Shown here: positions 23,796-38,700 of the stretch, piece by piece
Layout: each line of letters begins with the position of its first letter
How positions within the stretch are numbered: position 1 is the first letter of the stretch
Assembly (NCBI RefSeq): GCF_003073045.1
Contig: NC_037598.1
Span: 8,339,842 to 8,403,841, forward strand
DNA length: 64,000 bases
DNA from: Pomacea canaliculata
Lineage: Eukaryota; Mollusca; Gastropoda; Architaenioglossa; Ampullariidae
Reading direction: 5' to 3'
Notes under the pieces: model-generated
Seen by the model: only the letters and a program-made list of their open reading frames with translations
Databases searched by the model: none
Told to the model about the DNA's origin: nothing
Program-made: the position numbers and the translations under genes

Positions 23796-26700
23796 GTGGG
23801 TGGCTGGCTGTTTCCTCCACTAGCTGATGTTGATTAGGAGGACATGAATGATGTCGATTTAGAACTCTATGAGGGGTTTGATTATTTCACACGGAAGCTC
23901 GACCCAGCGAACGAAAAATGATGAGTGACTGTGCATGTGACAGGCCGAGAGATAGAGAGAGATGACACCGATAATAGTGACAATGATAATTGTAATAACA
24001 CTTTTTTGACAAGAATTATATAATGAGGAAAACGGTCTGCTTAGACCTCGCCCTAAAATATACTACTCATAAGAAGAAAGGGTGAAATAAATGTACAAAA
24101 ATAAATAATAAACGTACATACATTATTTTCTCGTGAATACTTGAAATTTTTGTACGCAGTTTGTTAAAACATCTACATTGTATGGAACTCTTTATGAAAG
24201 AAGATAGCTGTCACAGGAGGCTCCTGTATACCAGTGTTTAGAATATTTATGAAAAGCTGTGTGAATAAGTGTAACGAGCATGGGGTTGATGCACATCTTG
24301 GCACTCGATCAGAGAGGTTAAGGGGAAAGCTAGGGGTGAAGGGTTTTAAAGGAACTGGTCATGCTGCCAGGAAGGCATCACTTTGTGGTTCATAGATGGC
24401 CATGATAAGGTCATGTCACGCGCTTCTGTTATTTAAAAGCACTCGTAAGTCAGATCACCGATTTTTTTGGTGGGATGGGTGGGGGATGGGGTAGGGAGGG
24501 AGTTCTTACATTTCTTGCAAAGGCTGTTTTGAAGCACCACGCACAAAGAACCGCTTTTAATGAAACTCTTGCTCACATTGACTTGACCTTCATTGCTATG
24601 TTAAAAGCAGTTAAAAACATACAGAGGATGGAAACAAGAAGAGAGAAAAGGTAGATAAATGAATAGCGCCATTAAAGTTTAGACAGAGGCGGAATATTAT
24701 TTTAAAATATGTGCAGAAACCTCTCATGGCTCTTTTTGTCTGGTTCGATAGGCAAGGCGAATGGTATATATGATTAATGTCGGTGGGTAGGCACACGACG
24801 CAACCAATGGTCAGTAAGAACTCAAAGAAGCAACAGAGGAAACACATTTTTCTGGTGGCAATTTGGTTTCATCTGCAGTAGTTGTTCTCGATAATGTCTT
24901 GGCCCATCTACTGTGTGTGTTCGTCAGGTTTCAGCGCGTTCATTCTAAATAAATACGACAGGAAGTTTTCTCGTCATATTTAATAGCGAACATTCGTTTT
25001 GGAATAAGAATTTTATTCCACCTTTATGAGTTACATGAATTTTATTCCACCTTTATGAGTTACAAATTATCACCAGGTACAGCTGGGAACTCTTAGGGGT
25101 TTTTTTTTTCATCGTTTTATGTCATTTTTAGCTATTCGTGGATTGAGATCTGTGTCTACAATATAAAACAGCATTATAAATATACTATAAAAACGGAAAG
25201 CAAACTTTCCTATTTGTAGTATTTTAATGGAAGGAGACCAGCCTCATCCATTTATTCTCTCTTTCTTTCTCTTATTAGCTAATCTATTGCGATTTTTATA
25301 AAAAATGTATGCGTTCATTAGCAATTTTCTGTATATTTGGAATTTTACTTTGTGTTGAAATCTCAGGTCAGACCGATCGACGATTCTTCCAGCCAGGAAT
25401 GATTGACCAGTGTTGCATGCTGGGTGTGCAGTGGTCCAACACCAGCTCTCGCTGCACAGGTTTTCCAGGCCCTGTGCCTGGCATTGCGCCAGAGTCACAG
25501 AGCGCCTGCTTGCTGGTGTTGGAGGTGTGCTGTCTGAAGCACATGCAACAGGAAATGTGCGAGTTCGGCAAACAGACGGCGCTGGACCAGCAGCTGTGCG
25601 CGGTCAGGGACTCTGACCCCGGCGCGGAGCAGTTCCGGGTCAGAGTTTACCACCTGTGCACTCTCCACTTGTGCAGTTTTTTTTTTAATCTTCACACACA
25701 CGCACACATTATGCGTTATATATTTCATATTACAATTAAGTATTGTAGTCATTATATACTAAATAAAACAATTTGTGATGCCATTAACATTATTATAATT
25801 TATCTACTATACATTTAATCATATGGCCACCCGCCAGATTTCGATTCCACTTTATAGGATAATATGTGAGGTGAAAGATCGTGTTAATAGAACACAGTAC
25901 AAATATATGTATACAAACAAAACAAACAAAAAACCCTGATTAATTTACGTGGAACGGAAGTAGTTCTCAAGTTAAAGTGATATTTATTGAAAATTATCAC
26001 CCCACTGTTTCTGCCCTCAACAGTACAGGATTTGGAATGTGGCCATCTTAATGAGAAGTCCGTGTGCAGGAATGCTGCCACTGCTGTCAGATGGGGGCAG
26101 ATGCCAGGAGGAGGAGATCATCGTGCGAGGTGCCGGGCCTTGGCGAACCTTGTGACGCCACGTTCTCAGAGTGCTGCACGGGTAGGCGCAGCGACAACGC
26201 TACAACACCGGGTATGAGGCATTCATGTTGTGTTCATTATGTTTTAGTTTTGAGAATCCATTTATTATTGTTCACCCTCTGTTAAAGTATTCGACCCAGC
26301 TGCCAGATAAGTGAAAAACAACACATTTGTTGTAGTGTATTTAACAAATCCTTGAGTGGTTGTTGTTTGCTGTAATAAATTTAGTTGGTACAAATGTTGA
26401 TTTTGCGACTCTGGCGAATACAGAACCATCGGAAAATTTTCATATTGCATGTTAGTGTACCTAAATTGTAATTGCATCCGTTCGTACTTTTAATTTTTTC
26501 ATTTGTTGTTGCGTTACTTGCACGTAATGTAGACTATAAGACTTGCTTCTTCTGTAGAAATAATATCCTTTTTGTAAAAAAAAAAAAAAAAAAAACCACC
26601 AACAATTTTTAGTTATTTAGTGGATGAGAGAAGTGTGCCTTGTTTTCTGACCCAAAGCTTTGGTGCGGAACTCGACTCTCTTGTGGTGGCGTTCTCTGTG

Positions 26701-29700
26701 TAACATTTGACTGTAGTAGTTGTTGTGAACTAACAAAACTATTTAGCGTTGCCAGGATGATGTCCTTTCGTCTGACAGGCTCTCAAGGCTCATATCAGTC
26801 AAAGAGCAGCTATAGAGAGGACCCCGGCGACCATTTCTAGCGAAAGGGAGACAAATATTGCGGTGATGTCAGCTATCATTCACTCACCCACTCACGCACA
26901 GAGATAGCCTGAAAATGATGTTGTGTCAATATTTCCTTGTGTAGTGGATTTTTTTTTTTTAATTTAGAGCAAAATACTCGAACCAAGGACAGACAAAAGG
27001 AATATCCCTGCAAAATGTTATCCGTATCGGACAAACGATAGTGCTCAACCACGCTGTGGTTTACAAGATAATCCTCTCACTAATATTACATCACCAAGAA
27101 TTTCGGTAGCATTCCTTGTGTCCAAAAGTACGACCGAAGGGTTAGAGGCTCTGTTTTGGAATATAAAAAAAAATTGTACAGGACATTTGACATTATTTAT
27201 CTGTGCATCTGCAGTACTTAGATGATGTACTCTGGTCTTCGTCTTGTCGCAGAGTCCTGCTCATTTTAATTTTGCCATACGCTGGGTTCCGAAAGGCCAT
27301 ATTGACACTGAAGAAGACAGTTCTCTAGCTTTTATCCTTCTCTACTTAAGAGAATATTTTTATCTGTTAGTTTCTAAAGGAGACAGTTCTTTAGTTTCAC
27401 TTCAGTCTCGCCCAAGTTTCCTGTCCACAAGTATTTCCTACACAGAGGACTGGCGCACGAAAAATTCCCCCCAACCCACACACACCCATTTCATCTGTAC
27501 CCACACCACGTCTCTCCACCCACAATGTACCCAACTGTTGGTGCATTTCTTTGTCGCATTTTGCTCTGGCTTCCTCGCCTGAACTTCCTGTCTGTAAAAA
27601 GCCCCGGGTTGTCTTAGCCTGTTTCCGCGAAGCGTATGTTTAGAGTTTGCTTTCATTCGGTTTTCGTGTAGTTTCTGTAAATACTGCCGTGACGTCCCCC
27701 ACCCCGGCCACCCCAATTCCTTCAACCCCTTCTCCACCGGCCTTGCTTTTGCACACGTGCCAGGAAATAGTTCAAATAGTTTGTTCGCATGGGCGAAACG
27801 GACGTCTGTAATATAAGAGACTTCAATAAATAAATAAAAACCCAAAGAAACCTCCAGTAACAACAGTTTCTGTCGCTTACACATCTTACATTTAATGGGA
27901 TAAACATGGACAGATAGATTTCATGTTCTTATCTCTCCCAAGGTAAAAAAATGTCCCACAGTCACGCAGTTGTGTCGTACGTATTGATTTTAATTGTTAA
28001 GCTGCAGTTTTGAAAACGGTCTGCAATAAAACAAAATAAAAATTGATATTAGAAAGCGGTGAATATTAATGGTTATGCTGGCTTTGTCAGTGGATATATT
28101 TTGAAAGGCGGGCATGTGCATCGGTGCACAGGTGCAGGCGTGAGCAAGCGAGCTAGAGGTTGATGAAAGCACAGTCTTTTTTTTTTTTTATGTAACCAGA
28201 ATGAACAACTCATTTCCTCGCCAGGTAAACGAATCTCCCCTTCAAACCCTGGAGGAGGTGAGACGGGGGGTCAGACATCCGGGAACTCGAGCAACTCCGA
28301 TATTGACGAATGTAGCCAGTTTCCAGGCCTCATTTGCTCGCATCTGTGCATTGACAAACCTGACGGGTTCATCTGTGACTGCCCTCCTGGGTTCTCGTTG
28401 GGACAAGACCAGCGCACGTGCCAGAAGGTGGATGTTTCCGGTGTGTACGCAACTTCGTTGAGCTGATAGAGAAAATTTCGGTGCCTTAGCGGAAGGGGTT
28501 TGGAAAAAACGTTTATCTGAATGCTTGCACAAAAATCCCTACACAGTCGGGGAAAAAATCCAAACTATGCAGATATTTATATGAAAAATCATAAACCGCC
28601 AGCCAGGCAACTGTTTAAATCGCTAACCATGCATGCAGGGCTAACGCTAACTATGCATGATTTCATGTACAGTACTAACAAACAGGCGAACGAATGGAAG
28701 GAAAAAATCTGATCATTATGTCTGTCATGCTTTTTTTGTTTCTTTGTTTGTTTGCTTTTTGGTTAAACACTTGTGCTTTCTTCTGTCGTCAGTTAAAGAT
28801 CGGTTTCTTTACAAAGCGCACATGCGCGTGCCCCAAAAAGCTTCGTGAGTTTATTCAATGGCACATTCCAATATTATGTCGACACTTGCATCCATACCCG
28901 TCACCTAGGCTTTAAATGGCTGTTGGGTATTGAAGCTACTGAATTCTCGAAAAGCCTTTGCGGCAGGTAGCAAATAGAAATGATGCGATATGAGAAAAGA
29001 ACAGAAAAAGATGATGAAGAGGAAGAAGTAAAAATGAAAGAGCAGAAAAAAGATAAAGAAGATGGAAGTGCTGCTCTTATACTACGTTTTGCCTTAAAAG
29101 TTTTTTTTTTAAAGGAAGGCAAGCAGTTGTTTACTGTTATGATCATCTAGTCTTTTGAATGCGTCTAAACTCATTCTCTCTCCTCCCTTTCTGTTTTTCC
29201 CTCACTCTTTCACACACACAAATAATTACATAGCTACAAAAAAATACCAAGTCACCCAATCAACCAATCAATCCTCTAAATGTGCAATATTTAATATAAT
29301 GAGCATTTTCTGACAGACGAAATTAACTGTATCCACAACAACCCTTGTGACCAACGATGCGTGACAACCGCCAGCGGCGCGGAGTGTAGATGTTACAGCG
29401 GGTACCGCCTGAAGGCCGATGGCCAGACGTGTGACGGTAAGCTTTTTGTGAGAAGTTAGGGTAGCAGGTGACATCGCAAATATCTTAGAATGTAGACGTG
29501 TAAATACTAGGAAGTATGTCGAGAAAGCGTCGTGATAATGTGAACAAGAAATTTTGAGCATGCAAGCAGACAGAAAAGAGTACTGGATTTTAAAAAGTCA
29601 TCATCGAACGGTTGCTGCTGCCTCTATACACCTTTTTATATTGATGAATGTTATTGAGTGAATTAGCTGAGCGTTTTAGATGTAAGAGTTCGCACCCTAA

Positions 29701-32700
29701 AGTGACCCTCTTTAGCAATAAAGATTATTAACTGTCTGGAAATATTCTCAGTCCTAGATGCCGAAGAGTTTACTCGATCTCATTTTCAGAGTGCTAACCT
29801 CCTGGATGTACTAATTATTTATTGTGATACACGCATTAGGTATTACCGAGCGTCAACATCTCGACCGAACAATTGGTTTCAGATTTCGAAGAATTGACGG
29901 TCATTGACATATCCTGCACTCTATTTTATTTTTCAGATATTGATGAATGTGCTGAAGGCACGTACCGCTGTGCCCCCAACCAACAGTGCGTCAATACAAG
30001 AGGAAGCTACTCCTGTCTCGCAAATGACTGTCCGCAAGGAAGCTCGCGAAACCCAACGACAGGACAATGCGAAGAAGACAACACCTGTTTGTCAGGCTTC
30101 GCCTTCAACAGCGTGACCCGCAAGTGTGAAGGTAAAAACGCTCACTGGCGACAGTGAACATTTCTGAAAAGGGTGAGACGAATGTACGTTGCTAAGTGAG
30201 AAATGAAAACCAGAAATAAAAATTACAGAACCAATTCTTTCATTCACCAACTAGTGTTGATTAATAACCGGGGTTGGGATGGGGTGGGGAACCACCCTTT
30301 AAAAAAAAAAAAAACAACAGAGACTGAGGAGGCAAAAATGTGAACGTCGTTCACTGTCAGCATGAAGTTTGCCTCCCAGAAAACAGAGCATCTTCCTGCG
30401 CCACTGAAATGTTATAAGCAACAAAAAGAAATGCAGTTTAGAAAGGGATTTTTAAGGAGGTGGTGGTTTCCAGAATCAATGCAGACTTTGTAAAGATTTT
30501 TAGCCAGAATTATTTGTCATTAGAGTACACTGACAACATCCAAACACTAATTGACAAAGTCCCCAATAAAACAACAAACAAATTTTATGCTTTTCTAAAG
30601 CAACCTTGAAATAGCCGCAGACGGAAGCAAAAGATAACAAAAACACATTGTTCATGAACTAATGTGATCCTAGAGATGTCCTAAGACATGACGATGAGTA
30701 CGGTGATCATGAAAGGCACTAACAGATACAGGCCACGCTTAACTGTCTGTTCAAGACATCGATGAGTGTACAGTGGAGGAGCACACCTGTTATGGTGCAT
30801 TTCAATACTGTGTCAATCTCAACGGGTCATTCACATGCAGCTGCGATGAAGGCTACACATACAACAGAGCCTCCCGGTCTTGTGAAGGTACCGGCTTGCT
30901 CTTCCTTTTCTTGGAGGTGCTACAGGCTGAGGTAGCTATGTTGTAATAGGCTCCAACCTGCTTCACGCTATTGTGTCGATGTTGTTTGAGCCAGATGCTG
31001 CTTTGGGCTGTTGTATCGGTGTTGTGTTTAGTTAGAGGCAGCTTTAACCTGCTGTATCGATGTTGTGTTTAGCTGCAAGCTGATTTAAGCTGTTGCAATG
31101 ATGATGTGTTAAACTCAAGGCTTCTTTACCTGTTATATCGACGTTGTGATAAGCTTCTTTAACCTATTGTATCGATGTTGTGTTGAGCTGGATTCAGTTT
31201 TATCCTATTATATCGAACTTGTGGAATTAAAGCTGCTTTATGTTGTTGCATGGATGTTGTGGTAGACTAAAAAGATTACTGTATCGATGCTGGGGTTTTC
31301 TCAAACCAGCTTCTGTTGGATGTGCCGATCGTTGCGATGAGCTGGAAACTACTTGATATGCTGCTTGACGAGTGTGCAGCTCCTAACCTATGATAATGCT
31401 GCCTTCATTATAATATGCACACCTAATGTACTATTGTGAAATATAGTTGCAATGGACCAGTAGAAAGTTTCACGTCTGCTGTCCGTTCTGAGGGGTTAGG
31501 TCTGTGTCCACTGGATTCTCAATTCACAATTTTAACTCATTTACCTTAGTCAGTGGCTTGATTAAAAACTGCTGCGGCTCGAAATGCATTGGAAGCACGT
31601 GATCTTACCCAAGCATCACGTGCTAAATTCATTTGGAAAATTTTCTACTGGTCTGTTATGCATTTAGTACATAGACATAGATGTAGATAGGCACTGACAT
31701 AGATACGGCATAGATATAAATATACATATAGATACAAATATAGACCAAGTGCATGGATGGTCCAGGTTAGTAGTCTCTTTCGGGGCTATGTTGTGCTAAA
31801 CAAGGAAATGAAGAAAAAAAATCCTTCCAAGGGGGATAACTCGATCGCTTCCTCTGGATTGTGGTGTTTGAATCATGAATATAGTGCATTTTGTTTACTG
31901 ACATTTGCTAGCATGGCAAAGTAGAGAAAGCATTATTTTAACTTCTAGATATTAAAAAAAGTTATAGTTAAATTTGTGCACTCTAATCATTTTGTTTCAA
32001 GCTTCGTATAATATGGAACAATAATGAAAGAAAATTACGAAATTTTGGTTACGAAATATGGGCCTACTGCAAATCTTGATCAATCTTTAATGAGATACTC
32101 ATATGAATACATAGTGAGTGTAATTCTAATTATCTTACGCACATAAAGTCATTATTGCCATCCTATAATCGCTTCCACTGCTTACCTCGGTGGTTGCAGA
32201 CATCAATGAGTGCGGCCTGGGCCTGGATGACTGCAAAGAGGGAGAGCGATGCGAAAATACTGTGGGTAGCTTTACTTGTCGCCGCATCCATCATTGTGGA
32301 ACTGGCTACACGCTGGACGATCAGACACAAGCTTGCGTTGGTAATGATCTTTTCCCCTCGTTCCCACAAAGTGTAGGAATGTTTGAGTATTATTCAAGAT
32401 GATTGTGTAATTCCATTAAAAGTAAACGTGTTTTTATGTTTAAAAACCCATATAATGTCATTTCACTTTTATTACAGTTTGTTAATAAGATTATTGGAAT
32501 ACAAATTATTACGTTTTTTAAGGTCAGAATCATGATTAAAGAAAATAATTATGTCTTGTTTCATTTTTTTATTATAGTTCCTTCTCTAAAATTTATTGGA
32601 AGGGAACGTTTCAAAACATGGGTATTTGTCGAAAGATATTCCATTCTTAGCGAGTGTATTGCACAAAGTTGTATGACATCGGAACATTCTGGACTTTTTA

Positions 32701-35700
32701 CACAAAAACTATGGTACATTTTTGGGGATTGTACTATTATTTGGTGAACTTATAGACTTATAGCCTTGGATTTTTTAATTGTTACCTTTAGTAACCATTT
32801 GATCAGGATTATTGTCAGATCTTCTAGATGAACCTTTTCATTTCTACCCCATTATTCGCCAAAACATTAGTATTATCGTTTACATTTACTCTTTCACCAT
32901 CTAGACAACGACGAGTGTGTTCTCGGGACCCACAACTGTGCTGAAGGCTTCATCTGTCAGAACATCGAGGGGTCGTTCCGTTGTCAACCAAAGGAGTGTC
33001 CAGCGGGCTATCGCTTCGACTCTGCGTCGGGGGAGTGCCGGAGGATACACTGTCAGGCAGGCTTGAGACCCAACAGGGCGGGCAACTGTGTTGGTAGGTC
33101 TGAGAGAGATCGTGGGGCTTTTGACAGTTTCAGATACTGAAATGGTCGAGATGATGCAATAATACAATAGGTGACGCTGGGTCACCAAGAGGACTGGAAT
33201 CTGTGGACACTAATAGTAAACAAAGCAGAAATCCTAAGTGCGAGAGACTGTTCGTCGCTACAGATTTTCTTCTCAATTAATCCATTACTTCAAAGTATTT
33301 GATATAACTTACTCTTTTCTTTCTTGTACAGGCTTCAAACAGAAACATAAAGAGATATAGCAACATATATAGTATACTACTACTACATTAACTACTGTTA
33401 TTGCTTATTATTATTATTATTGGCTGTTTCGTATCATCGTATCAACGCTAACTCCTGTGCTACAGATATAGACGAGTGTGCGGAGTCTTCCCACAGGTGC
33501 CTGCAACATCAGCGCTGTGTTAACACCGTCGGCTCCTACCACTGTCGGAATCTGGTCAACTGTCCGCGAGGCTATGAGCCCACCACCAACAATGGCTGCC
33601 AGGGTGTGTAGTCAGTTCTCTGCAAACGTGTCTACGGCGAAGATTTCAAGGAGGTGGATCAATAGAAATCGCTCGATATGTCGATCTTTTGATCCGTCAC
33701 CTTTAAATCTTGCACCCTTGTTTTTAAAACCTAGAAACTTTTCGTTGAGAACCCACAAAGCAAATGCAAGTTTCCTAGAAGGTCTTTTTCTAGCGAGTGT
33801 GTATAGGCTGTAAATATTATGCGTGTTCATCCATATCTTTGTCTGCCTTTCGAGCACAGACATCAACGAGTGTACCTCAGGAACACATCGATGCAGTGCT
33901 GACCAGGAATGCGTCAACCGACAGGGCAGCTATTTCTGTCAGTGCCCTCGCGGCTTCCGCCATGATGCCAGCGGCAGATGCGTCGGTGGGTTCAGAGTTT
34001 AAAGATTTATTTTCACAGCAAAGATCTCAGTCACACTTTCACTCTCTCTTTCTCTTGCTCACCTTTTTTTCCTCCTCCCTTTCTCTCTTTTTTATCCTTC
34101 TCGCTCACTCTTTCTCTCCCTGTTTGCCTGTATAATTTTTGTTTTACTTATGTGCGTTCGTGCTGGTGTGCTTTTGTGGTGTGTGTGTGTGAGAGTGAGT
34201 TCGTTCGTGCGCAAAATAAAAAACAAAAGAAACAAAAAAAAACCCCACGAGGTGCTCAGTTCAGACATAAACCAAAACCTTTAGAAGATTTCATTGCCAG
34301 TATATGACCCTACGGTATACTGCATTTGATCAACGACCCACTTCCGACACTTTTAACTTGTCGCAGACGTGAACGAGTGTTCGTATGGTGCCGCCATCTG
34401 TCCCACGACCTCAACCTGCATCAACACGATTGGCTCGTACAAATGCGAATGCAAAGATGGCCTTGTGTCGGATGAGAGCGGAGGGTGCTTAGGTAAGCTA
34501 CTACGGTTTTATTTATCGTCCTCCTAAGTGCAAGGTAACCATAGTTAACAAGTACACGCTGCCTTGCCACATGGGGAACTTAGACAACGCTGCCAGGTAG
34601 TTATATCTTTTTCAGAAAGTGAAACTGGCAAAGTTGCTTTTTAAAGTCATAAATCTGAGTTGTCCATGTCGTCAGACCTGATTTAGAGGAACTTATAGAC
34701 TAGTAATGTTTTGATTGTGTGATGCTTTCTTCGTCTTAGATATCGACGAATGTCTCACGGACAATATCTGCCAACATAAATGCAAAAATGTACAGGGCAC
34801 ATATTTCTGCACCTGTAACCAAGGTTACCAGCTCCGTGAAGATAAACGTTCGTGTGAAGGTAAGTACAGATAGTCATTAAGGCTGGTTGCACATCTTTCT
34901 AAAACTTAAAACTGTTTTCAAGAAGCAATTCCAGAAACTTTTTTTTTCAATAATCACTCCAGTTCCATTTAGGTGCGTGGCATGGGTCTGTGGACATCGA
35001 GTGAGAACTGTGCCAGTTTTGAACGTATTTCGCGCTGTTGGGATCGTACTGTACTTTGAATAGAGGACGAGTATACGGTTTCGCTTCTACATTACGTTGT
35101 TAAAATAAAAGGAAACTATATAACTTGTTGAAAACCCTATCATTTAAAATTCTACCAAAAGGGCAAAAGTAACAATAATTACAATAATAAATTCATACAT
35201 CCTGTGTTTTTAGGATAACAGCTGTGTGCTGCAAGACAATTTTATCGTAGTAGGTATAGTCTGTGATCTCTGAAGATTTGACTCTAAATATGGCCGTGTC
35301 TATTTCCACGAGCTTATAAATCCAAATAACGTTGTATTAACCACACAAAATGAAAAGTTGCAAGCTGCAACAAATATTGATTGATGCAAAGATTGCTCTC
35401 ATCTCAGCTTCAATGTTTATTTCAGACATTGACGAATGTACCCAGTTTCGGGGAACTGGAGGGAGGGGTGGGGTGTGTGGAGGTGGGTGTATCAACACAC
35501 CTGGATCTTACCGCTGCGAATGTCCTGAGGGTTGGCAGCTCTTAAATGACGGACGATCCTGTCAAGGTAGGTAACTGTAGGCTTGAAGAAGGATTGCAGA
35601 GGGATGAACTTTATCTTGGAAGGAGAACAAAATGTCGCCCTAAATTATTTACATACAATCTTTGCACTAAAAACAGGTGTACATATTTATATATAATGTA

Positions 35701-38700
35701 AATAGATAAATGGTAGAAGTGATAAATCGAAAGATAAAGAGCATAGTAATTATTTAGAACTGGTCATACTTTTAAAATCAATTTGTATTTCAGCTTATAT
35801 GAAATTTCGTGCCACACTGTAAGAAGCACATTTTGTTTTAAAGCTGTATTGGCTTAGAAAGGGGCGTAGCATGTGAATGAGTTTAGCACAGAATATTTCG
35901 TTTGATTATAATTCGAAAGAAATTGAGTGTGACGATTGGTCCGTATGTTCGATGAAGACATCGACGAGTGTGCCGAGCGGACAGCTTTCTGCCCTCACCA
36001 AGACAGCATATGCATCAACACACGAGGCCACTACAAGTGTCCGGTCGTGCGCTGCCCAGATGGCTTCGCGAAGACCACAGCAACAGGTCGCCAGAACAGG
36101 TGAGAGCACGTCACACCTGCGCTTTTTTTCTGTGACTGCACTGTCTTTATCATTCGTTGTTGACCGTTCTTTTGATGAAGTGACTTTCGTATTGAATGTT
36201 TCAGAGTTGTGACAAACATTGTCGAAATTCTAATCTTAACTCGGTTAACAGCCTTTCAACAAAAGTTGAAACATAATATGCATTACATCTTTTTAAAAAT
36301 GTTGAATTATGTCTTTAGCACGACTGAAATTTGCAAGAATATCTAATAACCTGAGTAATAACCTGAATAGTGTTAGAAACTGTAAACTGTTTTTACACGA
36401 ATTTGGTGAGTCTTGAATGCATGCTTATTACAATCCTTTATTAAATGTTCATTAGTTTGCTATAGCTTTAGCTGAATTCATTAACAGCTGAACTAATTAA
36501 AAAACATTAACGATTCTGCATCTACAGGGTGACTCAAAGAGCACTGAAAACATTCCTCACTGTATACTATGTATTCATCAGCTGAAATTGTAAAGAAATT
36601 ATTACAATTTTGTTTTCTTCTCGCGGGCTGGTGCTTAACTAGTAGAGAAATACATAAGTAAATGCATAAATAAAATGGTAAATAACTGTCAATACAAACT
36701 AAAGGGTAATGGACTTCCTCAAACAGAAACTGACTAACAAACCTTGGGTAATCCTTGAAATTTTCAGTCTTTTCTTCTATTCACATTATACTTGGTTAAG
36801 AAGGAATTGAAAGTGTTCTTTTTGGGTCACACTGTACGAAAGCTGAAAAAGTTTTGTAAATGTACGCTTACAGCATGTTGATGTCGTGGCTCTAACCTCC
36901 AATATTTGCTTCTTGCCTCTGTTTTTGTTTCCCTTTCCCACGCACCCGCCTTACAACGTCATCATCATCTCGCGCTCATTGGCGCGGCGTGCTGCATCGT
37001 GCTGCGGGCACACCCCCTGCTCCTCTTTCACTGCAGCATTCGATGTAAGCGGGTGGACACAGACTGTCTGGAGTGTCGGCGGGGACTGCTGTCGCAGTCG
37101 TACAACTTCCTGACCTTCCCTTCCAACGTTATCGTGCCGGCGCCACTGTTCTCCATGACCGGGGCGCGCGACCCTGACAAGAACTACGCCTGGCAACTGC
37201 ATCTGCTATCCGCGCGTCCCCTGCGGGCTGGGGTGCTGCCCGCCGATGTCCGCCATTTTGCCTTGGAGGAAAGTCGCGACCAGGCAGTGGTCAGCCTGAT
37301 CTCGCGTGTAGACGGTCCGCAGGACATTGAGTTGCGCCTGGACATGAACATCACCAGCTTCTATTCCGGTTACGAGGGAGTGGCCGAGTCGCGCATTTTC
37401 CTCTACGTCACGGACGATGGGGTTTAGGTTATTTCCGGTTCCGGCTGGCACCGGGTGTGCTGGTTGCGGCTGTAAAGCAGCGAGAGCAAGCTCATGATTT
37501 GTATTATTTTCATCAATGGACAATAGTCTGTCGCTGCTGGGACCATTTAAAAAAAACAAACAAAAATGTTTTGACTCTCTGTGTTCTCGTATTTCTCAAC
37601 TCAAAGAACATTAGTAAGAACAGCCTCTATTGTTGTACTTAAAATTATTTCACAGTCTTGTCTCAGTACAAAAAATATCGACTTTTGATTAAAACTACTC
37701 TGCTATTTACTACCCACAAACCGCGAAAAAGCTATCTCTGAGCTTTTACAATTTTCACTTTATTGAGATCTTGTAAACGCTAGATGCTTTGTATCCATTG
37801 TATGTGGCTCAGGAATGGAGATAGGAAGAGATGTTATTATAATTATTATTTCTTGCAAGAAGATGCAACAATGTATTTAACAAGTAGGACTTAAGGAATA
37901 GCAACACCATTTTTTTGGATTAATATTTGAAGATTTCCATAATATCTCAGGGACTTCTTGGTCTCATAAACTTGACTGACTTCAGAAGACTCCTGTCTCC
38001 CAATATGACGAAAACTTTATAAATAAGCAGTGCTAAAGTTTGACTATACCTCATTGAAAAGGAACCTAAATTTGTAAAATAAAAGCTCACACGGCTCAAG
38101 CCGAGTGTACACAGATTTTGAAAGATGTGTTTGCTTTAGGTGCATGTGCGTCTGCCTCAGTGTGCACGAGGCACTGTGGTGATCTTTGGTGGCAAAACGT
38201 TCGCATGATTCGAGTCTCATTTCTGTTAGCGCTCAAAAAGGGATCCCCTTGACCCGCACGCGCACACGTGCATGCATGGTAGTACAGCCTTGGACGTTCT
38301 TATTGTAAGTAGCAGTCCTCTGATTCCTTACTTAAAGAGCTAACAAGAACTTTTCCCTCCCATAACGCCCTTTCATAGCGATGTAACATGTCAAAATCGT
38401 GGAATAGGAGGTAGAGGCATAACATCATCTGTGAGCGTGGCTTCAGTTCCTATTTCTGATACTGTGGAGATGGCAGCTCGGTGGAGGGTGTAAGCATGGG
38501 AATGAAAATAAAATCATAACGACACTAAAACTTTAGGAGGCACTTTTCTGAGAACAGGTCGAGAAGAGAAAGCAGCTAGCTTTACCAAGGCCAGACGTCT
38601 GTTAGCAACTATTAACCCCCAAGGATAGTGCATTATCATTATAGTTGCATGATGGTAGACATTTAGCAATTGTTTTAGTCAAAACGCATCGTAACCACCA

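Noticed and set aside
27438..27884. 148-codon minus-strand ORF
   Set aside because: It lies wholly in a fibulin intron, has skewed composition and no recognised motif, and lacks splice or promoter context.
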